A DNA stretch of 64,000 nt from assembly GCA_004123355.1 (NCBI GenBank), contig SCHM01000004.1, positions 6,475,017 to 6,539,016 on the forward strand, given 5' to 3'. Shown here one piece after another: positions 27,597 through 41,057 of the stretch (position 1 is its first letter; each line of letters starts with the position of its first letter). The notes under the pieces were generated by a model. That model was not told the DNA's origin and did not search any database. It worked only from the letters and a program-made list of their open reading frames with translations. The translations under genes and the position numbers were made by a program. The stretch comes from Amphirosellinia nigrospora (Eukaryota; Ascomycota; Sordariomycetes; Xylariales; Xylariaceae).

Positions 27597-28609
27597 GATG
27601 CCCCGTAACTCAATGCTCTCCTTAAGGTACGGCGTCATGATGAGCGAGGGATGTCGCGCGATGAATGGGCGCATAAGCTCATTATATACAGCGCGTTCTG
27701 TAGAAGGATTGATTCCCAGTGCGCCAAGCTCAGCTCTGCGACCTGCAATGGAACGATCGATAAATCCATACCATCTTCCATGCATGGCGACTTCCATCGA
27801 GTTCATGGTGTACCTGGGTAAAAGCTGGGCGTCTTGGCGATTCCGCGGATTGGATACGTTTATAACTGCTAGCTTCCAGACCGGAGCAGCCAGTCTCCTA
27901 CGATAGCCAGGGGCACAATTATTGGCATGGGGGGATTACCACTTGGTGTAGCTTCGAGTGAAATTTCGAGAAGGGATCGATCTTGGCAATGTCTACATCG
28001 TAGGGCACATTGTTCTGATACCTAACTATGAGGATGCGACTGTATGAAGCAGAGACGGGATATCAAAAGACAGGATATCGAAAGCCAGGATATAACGAAA
28101 GGCATATTATGAGGATTGGGGAGGGAAAATACTTGCCGTTGGTGAGCCGAGAAGTTCGGTTACATGTTGCTTGTCCTTGTGTCGCCATCCAGTCCCTACT
28201 TCCTGCCCTATCGGCCTAAACCGGGCTCATTACCAGTCGATGAATGCTCTCCGAGGGGCCGGCCAACCGTTCAACATGAAAATATGGTAATAGTACACTA
28301 CATGCATTCGCATCCGAACATGCAGGACGTATTAGCTTGGCGGAGGATACCAAAGGTGAAGCCGAGAACGTGGACAATGTCAATAATATGATTGGTCGTT
28401 TAGGATAGTGACCCGAATCCCATCTGCTTGCCAAGAAAACAGCGTCTTGGGCTGAGGGCTTGGCGATGTTCATCTCCATAGCCTACTTCGTTAATGACTA
28501 TGCTAGGAGTAGCTAAGATTGGACTTTAAAATCTGTCATAGATGTTCTAGGGAGGCGACCTCGGTAATGTTAGGGATAACGGTTTTGGGCCTTTATAAGC
28601 TCGGGGCTT
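27597..28609. other. Upstream flank of the phosphatase gene
   Basis: About 1 kb of ordinary DNA. The phosphatase reading frame stays open upstream to 27806 but contains no second signal peptide, so the ATG at 27596 is preferred. 28020-28110 has imperfect short repeats of a 'gatatcgaaa/ggatat' type. No other gene is supported. Confidence 0.45.
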
Positions 28610-28614
28610 TCAAC
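28610..28614 (+). repeat. Target-site duplication TCAAC, left
   Basis: Identical to 35383-35387; the pair flanks the LTR element exactly. Confidence 0.85.
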
Positions 28615-28771
28615 TGTTGAGATTATGAGTATTAACGAGTAAGTTATATATTGGTTAAGTAAAAGAACAAATCTAAGTATAAAGTACTGAGGTAGTACTT
28701 TAGTATATATAGTAGATATATATAGGGCGAAATACCTAGCTACTAGAATTATTAGCCCTTTAATTTTAATA
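28615..28771. repeat. Left LTR of element B
   Basis: 157 bp, starting TGTTGAGATTATGAGTATT. Its inner end (near 28735-28771) carries T where the right LTR keeps C. Confidence 0.88.
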
Positions 28772-31700
28772 TTTTTACTCGAATTATACGTATTTATTTA
28801 AAGCTATTGTAAGCTAGATTTTATAACTATTTTTTATTATGCTTAAAATTATATATAGTTTTTAAACGTACGTTTTTAAGTTTTTAATAAATAAATCTTT
28901 AGTTTAACTATTTTGCTAGTTTAAACAATAAGTTAAAAAATATTTATTTTTTTTTTTAGCTATATTTATATTATATTAGATTTTATAATAGTTATTTTTT
29001 TTTTTTTTTTAAATATTTAAAAATAAACGCTATTTACTAAATATAAATTTCTAGCATTTTAATTTAAGTATTTTTATTAATTATAGTCTAAATTAATATG
29101 TTTTTTTTTTATTTTTTAGCTTTAATAATTATTATTAATAAACATGCTAAATTTTTTTTTTATTCGCTACTAATTAATATTTTAAAACTAAAAACTTTAT
29201 TTTAACGTTTTATTTATCCGTATTAAAAAGTTTACAAAATACTAAAATAGTTTTAGTTTTAAATATTAAATATATAGTTATTTTAGTTAATTTTTTTTAT
29301 TTGTTATAAAAATAATAAGCTAAAAATAAACGTAAAAAACGTTATTTAGCGTATTTTTTAATAAATAGTTTATTAATACTAAAAATTTTTTTTTTTTTAA
29401 TATTTTAAAATATATTTTAATTATAAATTTTACGTATTTAAGTTTATTAAAAAGTTAGAAAATTTTTAAAAAGTTCTATAATTTTTTATAAAAAAATCTA
29501 AAATTTAATAATATATTTAACAAGCTGCTATAATAATTATAAAAATTAAAATTAAACTTTAAAGTTTTTTATAAAAAACTTAATATAAAATAACTTAAAT
29601 AATAAAAAGGTTATAAAATTATATAGCTAAATTATAAATTAAATATTTTTATAAATATATTTCGAGTTTTTTTATTTATATTATAGCTAAAAGCTTAAAA
29701 TATTTAAAATATATTAAATTTTTTTTTAGTAGCGGTTTATAAGCTTATTAAGCGATTTATTTAGCTATAAAAACTTATAAAAAAGTTAATATTATTATAC
29801 TATATAGCTTTTTTATAAAAAGCTTATTATATTAAAATATTTTTATTTTGCTATAAAATTATAAGTTTTTAGCTATAGCTATAGTTTTTAATTATTTATA
29901 TATTATTATAATAAATATATTTTTTTTATAATATTTAGTTTAAAAAATAGTTAATAAACTATATAGCTTTTTTAGTTATTTAGTTTAGCTTATAAGTTTT
30001 AATTTATAAAATAATAAAATAATTTATTGCTTTTTAAAGTTTTAATTAATAGTATTGCTTTTTATATTAAAAATATATTTTATAATAAATCGTTTTATTT
30101 AAATATAGCTATTTAGTATATTAGTTTATTTTATAAAGTCTATATTTTTTTAATAATATAGCTTTAGGTATAATATATAAAAATATTATAATATTTATTT
30201 AGTTGCTTTAAAATACGCTAGTATAAAGTTTTTATATATTTATTAAAATATAAAATACATATATTATATTAAGTTTAATACTAAATATAGCGTATATTAA
30301 ATAGCTAATTGTTTTAATATATTATTATATATTTATTTTGCTAGTTTTATAGCTATTAGCTAGTTTAAAATTTTGTTAATATTTATAAAAATAATAATAA
30401 ATATATTTTTATTAATTTAGTTTTTTAATAATTTTTTTTAAGTAAGCTTTTTAGCTAAAATAAATAATTTTATTTTTCTAGTTTTAAATAATACTATACT
30501 AAATAATAAAAATATAAGCTTAAATTTTATATTTTAAATTTTTTAAATAATATTTTTTTAATTTATAGATTTTATTTTTAAAAAAGCTTACTATTAAAAA
30601 ATTATTAATATAAATAGATATAAATATAGCTTTTTATAAATATTTTAATATTTAAATTTAATAGTTCAAATTAGCGTTTTTAAAAAGTCGGCTAAAGTTT
30701 AATATTATATTTTAAATATTTATTTTAAGCGTATATATATTTTATTTATTTATAAACTTTTTTAAAGCTATTATTAAATTTAAATAGCTATTAAACGTAA
30801 ATATTTTTTTTATTTTTTTATAAAAAAATATTGTTTTAATGTTTATTTGTTTCGATTTTAAAGTTTAAAGTAGCTATTAAAAATAAAGCTTTATAGCTTA
30901 TTAGTTTAATTATTAAACGAACGTTTTATTATTTTTCGAATTTATTTAAAGCTATAAATAACTAGCGTATTTTATATTTAGTAATTTTATTATTAAGCTT
31001 ATTTTAATTTTATAAACTTATTTATTAATTATTAGATTTTTTTTAATAAATAAGTTATATAAAGTTTAAGTTTAATTATAATTAATAATATGTTTTATTT
31101 TATAGCTTTATATTATTTAAATTATTTAGTATTTTTTTAGCTTGTTTATAGCTTTTAAGCTTTATTTTAAAAGCTAAAAATATAAATAATAAAATAGCTA
31201 TTATAAACTTAAATTTAAAAATAATTATTAAACTTATAAAGTTATAAATTTAATTAATTTATTTTAAGTTTTAAATTATAATAATTATTTAATATTTTAA
31301 ATATTAAGCTTTTTAATTTAAATATAGCTAATAAAAAAAATATTAATTTTTTAGTAATATTTTTAGCGTTTTTAAAAAAATTAAAGTTTTAAAAAAAACG
31401 GATTTTTAAAAAAGCTAAGTTTTTAAAAAATTTAATAGCTTTAAAAATAATAGTATAATAATAAGTCTATTAATAATAATAATTAGTATATAAGCTAAAA
31501 AGCTTTATTATAATAAATAAAATATAGTTTTATATTTTTATATATTTATTTTTTAATTTTTTTTTTAGCTTATTTATATTTTATTAGCTAATAAAAGTTA
31601 AAAATAATAATTTTTAGCGCTTTTTCGAGTTTTTTAGCATTTTTTATAAGTATATATAAATATTTTTAATTTTACAATATTATAAGCTTTAATAATAATA

Positions 31701-34700
31701 TAATTATTTAATTAATAAATAATATAATTATGTTTTTATTATTATTATATTTAATTATTTAATATTAAATTGTTTTAAATTTAAATATTTAATTTATAAT
31801 AGCGTTATATTTATAAAAAAAACTAAAAATTATTATAAAATAATAATTAGTTTTTTTTTATATTATATTTTATAAGCTATATTGTTTTTTTTTTTGTATA
31901 GCTTTTTATTTTTAATATAAGCTGCTGTTTCGATAAAAATAAGCTAATATTTTAATAGAATAGTTTTTTCGTAATTATTAATATATTTTATATATTTTTT
32001 AAAATATATATAGCTTTTTTAGTTCTATTATTTTATTAATATTAATTTATAATAAAATATTTAATAATAATTTTTTTATAAATAATTAATAAAATCTTTG
32101 TTTATATAAGCTTTAAGTTTATTTAAATAAAAAAATAACAATATTATTTAAATTTTTTTTATTTTTATAAAAACTTTTAAATCTGAAAACTATTTTTTTA
32201 AGCATTATAATAGTATAGCTTAAACTTATTAATATAATTATAAATTATTACTATTTAGCTAATAAAACCGTTATAGCTTTTAAATATATTATTAAATATA
32301 CTAGTTTTATTAATATAATAATTTTATAAAGTAAGTTTTTTTAAATAGTTATTTTTTATATAGTTTAGTTTATAATTTGCTATTAATATAAGTTTTTAAA
32401 AATAATATTTAGTTTATAGTTTAATAGTATTATTAATTTTTATTAGCTTTTAATTTTTTATTTATATAGCTAAATTTTTCGTATTATATTTTTAAAATAA
32501 AATTAATAAAATAAAAGCGAAAATTATTAAATATTATTATATAAAAAGTTTTATTTAATTAATAACTATATAGTTTTATTATTTTTTATATTTTAAAGAA
32601 AACTTAGTTATTTATAACTTTTTAAGCTTTATTATAATAAAAAAAAATTCTGCTTTTTTTTTACTAGTTAAAAAATTAAAATTAAGTTAGCTTTTAGTTT
32701 AAAGCAATAAATAACATTTTTAATAACTATTTTAGTTTTTTATTTATTAAAGCTAAAAATTTTGTTTTTTTTTTAACTATAAAATTATTATTATTTTTTT
32801 AATATTATAAACTAATAAGCTATTATATAATTCTAGCTTAATAAAAATAATCTATTATTAAAGTTAGTTTAATTATAGCTATTATTAAAAATTATAAATT
32901 TAATATTTGTTTTATTAATTTTTTAGCTTTTATTTTAATATTTAAAAAACCTAACTTAATTAAAGATTTTTAATACTAAAATTTTAAATATTTTAGCTAT
33001 TAAGCTTTATAGCGTAGGTTTAACGTTTAGCGGTTAATTTTATAAATATTTAAAGCTATTAAATATTTTGCTAAAAATATTAAGCTTTTGTTCTAATGTT
33101 TTTTTTTTAAATTTAAGTTATTTTTAGCTACTAAAAACTAAATTAATAGCTTTGCTATATTATTTATAACTATTAGTATAGTTATATTAGTACTATTAGT
33201 ACTATTTTTAAGCTTTTGTTTTTTGCCCGAGTTTTATAACTTTTAGTTTTTTAAAACTAGTTTAAAATATATATAATAATATTTATTATAAAATAATTAA
33301 TAACCTTACGTTTTATTTAATATAATAACTATAGCTATTTTATGTTTTTTATTAAAAGTTCTTTTATACTTTTAAGTTTATTATAGTATTATTTAACTAG
33401 TAATATAGTTTTAGTAATATTTTAAACAATAATTTTTTGCTTGCTTTTTGTTTAGCTTTTATTAAAACTATTAAAAACTAATATTTTTAGCTAGTTTATT
33501 ATTAATTATTTTTTTTATAATAATAAAAGTTTGTTTAAATAAAAATTTATAAAAAAATATAGTTATTTTTTAATGCTAAAAAAAACTTTATTATTAAAAA
33601 TAGTTTTTTTATAGTATAGTTTTTATTTAGTTTTTTAAATTAGTATAAATAAAACAAACTTAATAGCTAATATTATAATTAATTTTCGTTAGTTAATAAT
33701 ATATTTTTTTATTTAAATATTAAGTTTTAAAAAATAATATTATTAATAGGTTTAAATTGTTTTTTAATAAGTTTTAAAATTAATAATAATTATAGTTTAT
33801 TAATAGCTTTTAAAAAAGTTTAATATTTAATAATAATATTTTATACGTTTTTTTTATATTTATTATAAATAAGCTAATAACTTTTTATTAAGCAATTTTT
33901 AAGCTTTTTAAGCTTTATATAAATTAAGCTTTTTAAATATTTTTAGATTACTTTAGTTTTTTTTTAGTATTTTTTAGTAATAAATTAACGTATTTTATAA
34001 TTAAAATATAGTTTATTATTTTTTTTTAAATTAAAAAACTTAAAAAATAATTCGAATATAATTACGCTTTATAACTAATAATAGTTTTAGTTTTTTTTTT
34101 TTTAATATTATAATAATATTTATAAATAATATTTAATAAAATAGGACTAAAAACGTAGTTAAAATTAAATTTTTTATAATAATTTTATTATCGTATTAAA
34201 TAAATATTTAAAATCCGAATCGCTAAATATATATTTAAAATCTAAATTACCGGATATATATTTAAACTTAAAATTAAATAATATATTATTATTTAATTTA
34301 AAAAAATAATAGTAAAATAATTTATTAAAAGTATTTTTAATAAATTATTAATAGTTTTTAGCGTAAATAATTTAATAATAGTTTTAAATCTAAAAAGCTA
34401 ATAATATTAATATTATTAAAATCGAAATTAATAATATTTTTTATAATAGCAATAATAATAATAAATTTAATAAAAAATTAAATAATAAAAAAATACTAAA
34501 TAATAGTTTAAATTTATAAATTTTCGCTAAAAAGCTATATTTATTATACGTTTTAAATTTTTATAAAATAAATAAAAAAATTTTTTCGTTAAAAAAATAA
34601 TATAAAATAATAAAAGTTTAGTTTTAAAATTTATTTAATAGTAATTTTCTAAGCTTTTATAAACAAATTAGTCGGAACTTCGGGTAGTTTTTCGGGCAAT

Positions 34701-35228
34701 ATTTCGGTTTAGCTTTAAATATTTAAGCTATATTATTGTTTTAAATCGGAGTTTTTAATAATTAATATAAAAACAATAGCGCTATTAAAATTTAATATAA
34801 TTTATATTTTTAAATATAAATATATATATATTTAAAGTTGTTTTAATTGTAAAATAATCGAAAATATTCGATAAATTTTAATAGCAATAATAACTATTTA
34901 AAGTTTATAATTAAAAAAGATAAAAAAGTATAGTTATTTATAAAATTAATATTATTTTTAGTATTATAATAGTAATAAGTACTATATTAAAGTCTTTAAT
35001 ATAAAGTAGTACCCGACCTAGTATATTATAATAGTGCTTTTATTTACTTAATATTTATTTTATAGATTTAGCTTAGTAAAATAGCAATAGCTTTTAAGTT
35101 AAATAATCGCGCATTTTAAAATACGAAGTAATAAATTAAAGTAATCTAAATAGTAAAATAAATAATAATAATAATAATTTTAATATTAGTTTAATAAAAT
35201 AATAAGTATAAGCTTTCGGCTTATAACC

Positions 35229-35382
35229 TGTTAAGATTATAAGTATTAACAAATAAGTTATATATTAGTTAAGTAAAAAATAAATCTAAGTATAGGGTAT
35301 TAAGGTAGTACTTTAGTATATATAGTAGATGTATGTGGGGCGAAGTACCTAGCCACCGGAATTACCAGCCCCTAATTTAACA
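35229..35382. repeat. Right LTR of element B
   Basis: 154 bp, starting TGTTAAGATTATAAG and ending in AACA. Its outer 50 bp retain CC and CA steps (cctagccaccgg), while its inner end is RIP-like. Confidence 0.88.
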
Positions 35383-35387
35383 TCAAC
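35383..35387 (+). repeat. Target-site duplication TCAAC, right
   Basis: Matches 28610-28614. Confidence 0.85.
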
Positions 35388-36184
35388 ATAGCTCAATGAT
35401 TTCGATGACGCCCATTGCAATAATATCTAGTATAATACAAAATTGTGGCAGCCAGAACATCAATACTTTTAACACCGTCATATCTACCTCAGATTGAATG
35501 AAATGCGGCTAGGCTTAACATGCAGACACCTGTAGTGCAGTAATTGGAAGCAATTATCCCTACCTGGAGAATGTAATAAAGACCGCATCGAACTTGCATA
35601 TAGACCAAACTCAGGTCTACGTAGTTAAGAAACTCAAACCATTTATTCAATTGAAAGATCCGATCTAGCTCATAGCCTGAGCCTTATAATTAGAGCGTAA
35701 CATCTTCTCCCACAGAATGTTCAAATAAATTAATGGCAAGAACGAAAAGTTCAAGTTTATAAGCTAGGATAAGGATACCACTTCCCAGCACTTGAGTATA
35801 TATAAACCGCGAAGTAACAAATTCATGACAATGCTGTTTTAAGTTTCGCGAGAGGTGGGCATGGTAGATACTACTACTTAGATAAAAGGATACCTGAGAC
35901 TAGTTCGAGTTCTTCGAAAGGCAGCGGAGATTCTGCAATTCATATATGAAGTGACGCAGCTTGCCATCTCATTGGTCCTTCGGCTTTCAACGACGGATAC
36001 ACGTATAATTCACCATTCGGCACCTCGACTTTGACCGGAAATATAAACAAAAGGCAGAAATGATAACACTACAATTTTTCAGCCTCTGTGAGATTCTCTA
36101 CGTAACACCAATCCGGCGACTCTGTGGCGTTACAGTTACCTTGTAACGAATGCTCTCCGCTTCTCATTGGGAGAATATTCATCT
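35388..36184. other. Gene-free flank between element B and the decarboxylase relic
   Basis: Ordinary composition, no frame or motif I can support. A short minus-strand run near 36040-35955 (KVEVPNGELYVYPSLKAEG) reads like protein but is unassigned. Confidence 0.4.
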
Positions 36185-37781
36185 CTCCATGATCATACGA
36201 AAGTGTGCGTATCATTTGCACCGTCACTTCGCAGAGGGCGGAACAATTCCTCCATTAGACCTCTACTCATGCTTTCGCGCACAACAACTCGAATGACCTC
36301 GCCCCCTGCGGAGGGGGGTAGTTTGTAGCCTATGTGCTGTTAACGAAGTTCCCAAGTAGTCTGTGCATCTGCTAGCTTATGGTGCGATGAACATTTTCGA
36401 CTGGAGGCTATGCTGACGGCTGGCATGATGCGCGGGGAAACTGTCGTCTAAAGTTAGGGGAAATGTAAATGCCAGGACTGGAAGCCTGACGCGTATTGTT
36501 TGTCGCAAAGTGTGACAGCATTCTTCCATCGCCTCGTAGCGGTGAATGTCGCTTATGCATGTATACCAGCCCGTTCCTTCAATCTGTGTGCTCAGCAGCC
36601 GCGCGTTGGAAGCATGCCTTCCACTACGGAGCAGATCCAGTGAAACCCAAGCGGACAAAATTGTAATATTGTCCAATTACTTGGGCGCCTGGGCGAAAAG
36701 CTCAGCGTAAACGTTTGCTGGACACTACCGAGGTAGTCCAGCTCAAAACCAAAGCCTTGGGTAGACAATTTCATCTCTCCATATGATCCACCCAACCTGC
36801 ATAGACGAGACCAAATTTGCCCGATGCGTTTATGCTCTTTCACGAGGTAGTCTGAAGTCCCTATTACTTGTTAGTGCAACTCTTCGTGAGTAATATCCTC
36901 TCACCATCGTGGACTATTGGGAGAGAAGTGCGATAAAGCGCCGCTGCGGTCAACATGGATAGGCACGTCTATTCCACGATCTCTGGATTTTGTCTAGCAC
37001 TTGCTGATTTTCTCAACATCATCGTAGTGTCCGTGTATGTGTTTCCAAGATTGCAAAACTCAACTATAAAATGATTAATACAAATAAATAGAATAAGGGG
37101 GGACAGTCGTATTTGTTCTTAATCTTGCACTCACTTGTGTTCTCGTCAACGTTCTTCTTCTAAACTCGCAGGATCTAGACAAAGCCGGTGGAGATCAATT
37201 GGAAGACCCGAGCTTCACTCAATATCGCGCAAATTTCAGAAGAGCGACTTGTGCATGGATCCCATAATTAATTTGGCGTGGTAGTGGGTTTCCCCTCTGC
37301 CCGACCCGTTTTCTGCCACCTACGCTTTAAGGCGAGCCCTCCGAGGTGGATTGCTCAGATGAAGTAGTAGTCCAACTGACACTCGTCCCGGAAGAGTTCC
37401 AAAGCGAGCGATGATCGATACACATCGTCCATGGATACTTTGTATGCGTCAGTGATCAAGCTGAGCTGAGCCTATTGTGATACAACTTACTTCTTATAAC
37501 GAAGGGTACTCGTGATGATCACTCATGTTTTTGGACAGGTTCTTAATGAAGAGGGCTCTTCTGGTTCCATATAGGTACCAAAAACTTCACAAGCTGAGTC
37601 AGTCTAAATGAAATGGGGACGATCACCTTCAAGCCAAAAATGCACACATACTAGCAAGATTCAAATTGGGCTTTGCGTCTAAGTCAATGCTCTTGATCAG
37701 TTGAGCAGTAGTGCCAGCTGGAGCACCCTGCCGGGCATCTCTGCCGTGGAAGGGGAAACTGGCAATTGTACTTGGAACCAT
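36185..37781 (-). pseudogene. Glutamate decarboxylase relic (PLP-dependent, group II)
   Basis: The minus strand, read across frames, carries the ordered landmarks of eukaryotic/fungal glutamate decarboxylase (glutamate to GABA and CO2). They are GAPAGTTAQLIKS and KPNLNLAS (37735-37650), TYMEPEE, NLSKNMSDHHEYPSL, RCVSIIARFG, SSEAIHLGGLALK, TTPNLIMGS, LHRLCLDP, HGHYDDVEKIS, IDVPIHVD, SINASGKFGLVYAG, FELDYLGSVQQTFTLSF, QVIGQYYNFVRLGFTG and, near the end, EVIRVVVRESMSRGLMEELF. A possible start is the ATG at 37781. GTAAGT and GTATGT donors (about 37498 and 37655) suggest introns. The frame shifts many times. The active-site block lacks the His before the PLP-binding Lys (SG-K instead of SGHK), and one codon reads TAA where CAA is expected, a RIP-type change. 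This is the most worn gene in the window and probably not functional. Confidence 0.75.
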
Positions 37782-38041
37782 ATGGAACATTGTATGCCGG
37801 CAGATCGCCTTATGTAGGAGTCAAATCCGTACAAGTCAACTCAGGGGCTCTTCTGCTTTAGTGAAAATTAGCATATAGTCAGAAAGAGGCAAACAGAGTT
37901 GAGCAAACCTACAACTGTATGTAAGGCCATGCTAATTTTTCTCTTTCCGATATATTCTTCAAGCTCTGAGAACGACTAGAGGACTGCTTCGTTGCCTGTC
38001 CTTAAGTAGTTTTCACCCGCTCGAAAACAACACGTTGTATT

Positions 38042-38578
38042 ATGACTCGGGGAGTGTACAGAGCCGGAAACTGTCGACATCATCTTGAGCGTTCTAATTT
38101 CCGTGTCTATTGCTTCGCTTCTAACAACGAAGCCAGTCAGAATGTGAAAATGAGCAAGTTGAAATTCCTTTCCGCCAATGATTTGTTTCTATCTTGCGTA
38201 TATCGATCTCATACTACTGAGTGTTTTACTTTCTTGGGAGTGCATAGACATAACATATTTATGGGTAAACTTCTATTACAAATCTACTGCAGATTGGTTC
38301 TCTTTCCTGATATAATATGCTGCATTCATTGCGCCAGCTGTCAGATTGGCCCTACTTCCACAGTAGTACAGTATCTTACCCAGTCTCCGTTTCTCCTGAT
38401 TACCCAGAATCAGCCAATCGGGAACTTTCCTTGCCAGCGGCATATACCCATGTCTGATTTCACGGGAACGATCATCGCACTTTGGCTTACACAGTATATA
38501 CCTAGAGAAAGGACTTCGTTGGCGCTTTGTTGTGTCAGCCGACGCCCACCTCGCAGAAAGTATCTCGTTTACGGTTAG
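38042..38578 (+). CDS. Hypothetical protein, uncertain strand
   Basis: A 178-codon ATG frame, the longest in this gap. It is Cys-rich with a mildly hydrophobic middle (LLLQIYCRLVLFPDIICC). I recognise no domain. A 125-codon frame on the opposite strand (38653-38276) overlaps it and is equally plausible by composition. Neither has a TATA box or good splice context, and in a region where frames are broken by indels both may be chance. The rest of 37800-39100 shows nothing else. Confidence 0.2.
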   Translation: MTRGVYRAGNCRHHLERSNFRVYCFASNNEASQNVKMSKLKFLSANDLFLSCVYRSHTTECFTFLGVHRHNIFMGKLLLQIYCRLVLFPDIICCIHCASCQIGPTSTVVQYLTQSPFLLITQNQPIGNFPCQRHIPMSDFTGTIIALWLTQYIPRERTSLALCCVSRRPPRRKYLVYG

Positions 38579-39110
38579 GATTATGCCACTTGCACAAAGA
38601 CTTGGCGCAACGCATTCGCCCTGGTCGAGCGAGACCTTTTCCAAACCGTGCACGAAGCCTTGTGGATAGGCAGCTAGTTTTTCCTTTAGTGTGGGTTAGA
38701 CAAGGACTGACGCAGGAGCTGTGGGGCTTAAACCTTGCTTTGTATATGGCTACTTTTAAAGACGTATGGAAGTTTAACTAACGTCAACTATAATACCAGC
38801 TATCAAAGGATCTTCGATTTTGTCCCCCCAACGAATGACTATTAGACCTCACTTTAATTCTAGCTGCATAATGGTCTTGGTAGATGACACAAAGACGTAA
38901 GTAAGACTGATTAATGGCGAAGCCAACCACCATGTCTATAATTCCATGCAAGTCCCACTTGCTTCTGCGTATCCCGCACTGAATCGGAGTTCCGGAGCAG
39001 ACAGGGAATCATGTTCACCGATTAGATGTCCCACTACAATCCTAGTCAACCTCGTCACCGAGACAGATACCGAGGTCTGTTGGATCCGCCGCGCGGGTAT
39101 CGAATGCAGG

Positions 39111-40513
39111 TTAGAGCGAGATATCCCTGCCTCGCCAACCGCCCTTGCATCGCCACGCAGCATCGCCAGAGCACTCGCCGTTATAGCGCTTATTCCCATC
39201 CCAGATATGTCCACCCGTACAGCCCCATCCATAGCAACGGCCCGAACCGGGGAATGAGGCAGCTGTGAATAGAGCAGAGTAGACAGCAAGCAGCGCCGAT
39301 CCCCGGGCTATCTCGATCAACCCCAGTGAGTGCCAAGTGTTCAGTTCCCCAGACGACGCTGACGATGAGGCATGAGAGTGAAGACCGTGCCATATCCGAG
39401 GCCGATCAGAGCGGCACAGAGCGGCATAAGTGTCTCTCGGCCGAGACTGATGGTAAAAAATGCGAGCCACAGCTGCTTATGCTGCAGATGAGAAGTGTGA
39501 TTTTGGATAGTCGGAATCGTAGATTCCCGTCCGTTAACAACCCAGCGGCTACTCGGGAGATGGACGACATAACACTAAAGATCGCTACGTAGGTGCCGGG
39601 GTCGCCCTTGTCAGACGTTATGGCCGGGATCAGGGTCCCGAGGCTGTTGATGAAGCTTTCGCACGGGCCTGATATCAGAAAAAGAGAATAACGTCAACCA
39701 CGATGTATGGTCGCTAATGAAACGTCTGATAACTGTTTTAGTCTAGGTTGGTGGTCCAGTTCCGAGTCTACCGACGATTCTCATCTGAATAGCGAATGTA
39801 TTGTATGAGCGGTCAACACGACACCCAGAACTGATTGGTCCAGTCGCGGCCCTCTCCAGTCAATGAGGCCGAGAAGTCCAACAATAATGGACACGGCCGC
39901 TAGCACGAGGAAGACTTGTGGCAAGTTGACGTGGCCAGATTCCGGATCGGCGAAGAGGATCCTGACAGCCAGGAGTTGTCACCAAACCGCTTAGACCATA
40001 CCCCGTGACCGGGACTGCCATCACGGTGCCCGATGTTGACTTTCAGAGAAGTCCTTTGCACACATCGTCAATGCCGCCAAGTATGACGCGCTCGTGCCAA
40101 CGCCAATAGCGAAGAAAGCAAAGAGCAGCTCGAACAAGGCCCCACGATCGACGCCCACCGCCATCTCAGTGCCGCTTTTTGCCACATTGAATGCTATGAT
40201 GTATCCCCGAGATCACTGCGCCGCCAAGAAGCTGACATATGGGCCCGAACATAGTCGCAGAGAAGGCCGAGGATCGGTACTGAAAGGTAGATAGAAAGCT
40301 CGGCAACAATACTCAAGAGAGTGATCTGGTGCTCAGAGAACCGCAGGTCAGTCATCAATGAGGAGGTCCACAGAGAGAATGCTGTAATCGAGCCGGCGTT
40401 TAGGCATGAGATGAAACAATACGCGATCATAAATGTTTGTGGTAGTCTTGGGGAGTCAAAAGAGATGATTGCTTTGAGACTGAACCCAAAATGGAAGGGG
40501 AGAAGATCCCCAT
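39111..40513 (-). CDS. MFS transporter, nodulin-like/MCH1 type (frame-broken)
   Basis: Membrane transporter of the major facilitator superfamily, closest in look to the fungal MCH1/nodulin-like monocarboxylate group; substrate unknown. The ATG at 40513 starts MGIFSPS, then SLLTPQDYHKH. One base later follows MIAYCFISCLNAGSITAFSL, a canonical first membrane segment, and then SIVAELSIYLSVPILGLLCD. Further segments read ALFELLFAFFAIGVGTSAS, a central GTVMAVPVTGYGLSGLV, VFLVLAAVSIIVGLLGLIDW, FINSLGTLIPAITSDKGDP, AIFSVMSSISRVAAGLLTDG and, near the C-terminus, GLIEIARGSALLAVYSALF with a GRCYGWGC motif typical of the family. At least six single-base shifts interrupt the frame, mostly lost G, C or T in short runs. 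The stop at 39111 is inferred from the basic tail. Confidence 0.7.
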
Positions 40514-40962
40514 CTTGTTAGATTAGACTTGATTTGGTAAATAAGTTGATATGATTCTCGGCAAAGGATTCTAGGTAAACTGCATAAATAACTACCAAAT
40601 TCTAGACTACATTATGACGACTGACGCTTATTTGTATTCTCTTGGGAAAGCAAGTTCTGAATATCAACATGTATTCATAGAATGTATATGTGCCCTGCTT
40701 AGCCTTGGCCATCAAAAAGTCGACGAGAGAATTTATCAGATCTGTATTGATGATTGCTAACTTTGTTGATTTACAAACGGACTTGGCCCACCGCCGAGAG
40801 AAATGCAAGATGTGAACAATATCATCTTCTTTCGTCCTAGTTGCAGATGGCGTAATCAAGTCCAACCGGCTGCAGTGCGGGTTCGGACTCTGGATGGACC
40901 AATCTACACGACCGTTAGTTGATAGAAGCTAATGTGCTTACAAATTTTCTGATATGGCAGGA

Positions 40963-40970
40963 TATATAAG
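40963..40970 (+). promoter_or_regulatory. TATA box of the agmatinase gene
   Basis: TATATAAG 88 bp upstream of the ATG at 41058, followed by a CT-rich leader and CACCATGAA start context. Confidence 0.55.
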
Positions 40971-41057
40971 CAGGAGAATACTCCAAGAAGTATACCATCT
41001 TTCTTCAGGCAAAGTTCATTCCTATCACAAAGGCTAGATCTTCACATTTATTTCACC

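Larger units (their letters stand above)
28615..35382 (-). mobile_element. LTR retrotransposon fossil B (6768 bp) with 5-bp TSD
   Basis: Bounded by direct LTRs (28615-28771 and 35229-35382) with TGTT...AACA ends, and flanked by the 5-bp duplication TCAAC. The insertion is therefore structurally complete end to end. On the minus strand, GGTTATAAGC follows one LTR where a tRNA primer site would sit, and a purine-rich GAGTAAAAA precedes the other, so it probably reads leftward. The interior is RIP-saturated and thoroughly broken. Family within the LTR order is not readable with confidence; the primer-site-like sequence slightly favours Copia. The TSD is still perfect, so insertion is not ancient, but RIP prevents dating. 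Confidence 0.9.
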
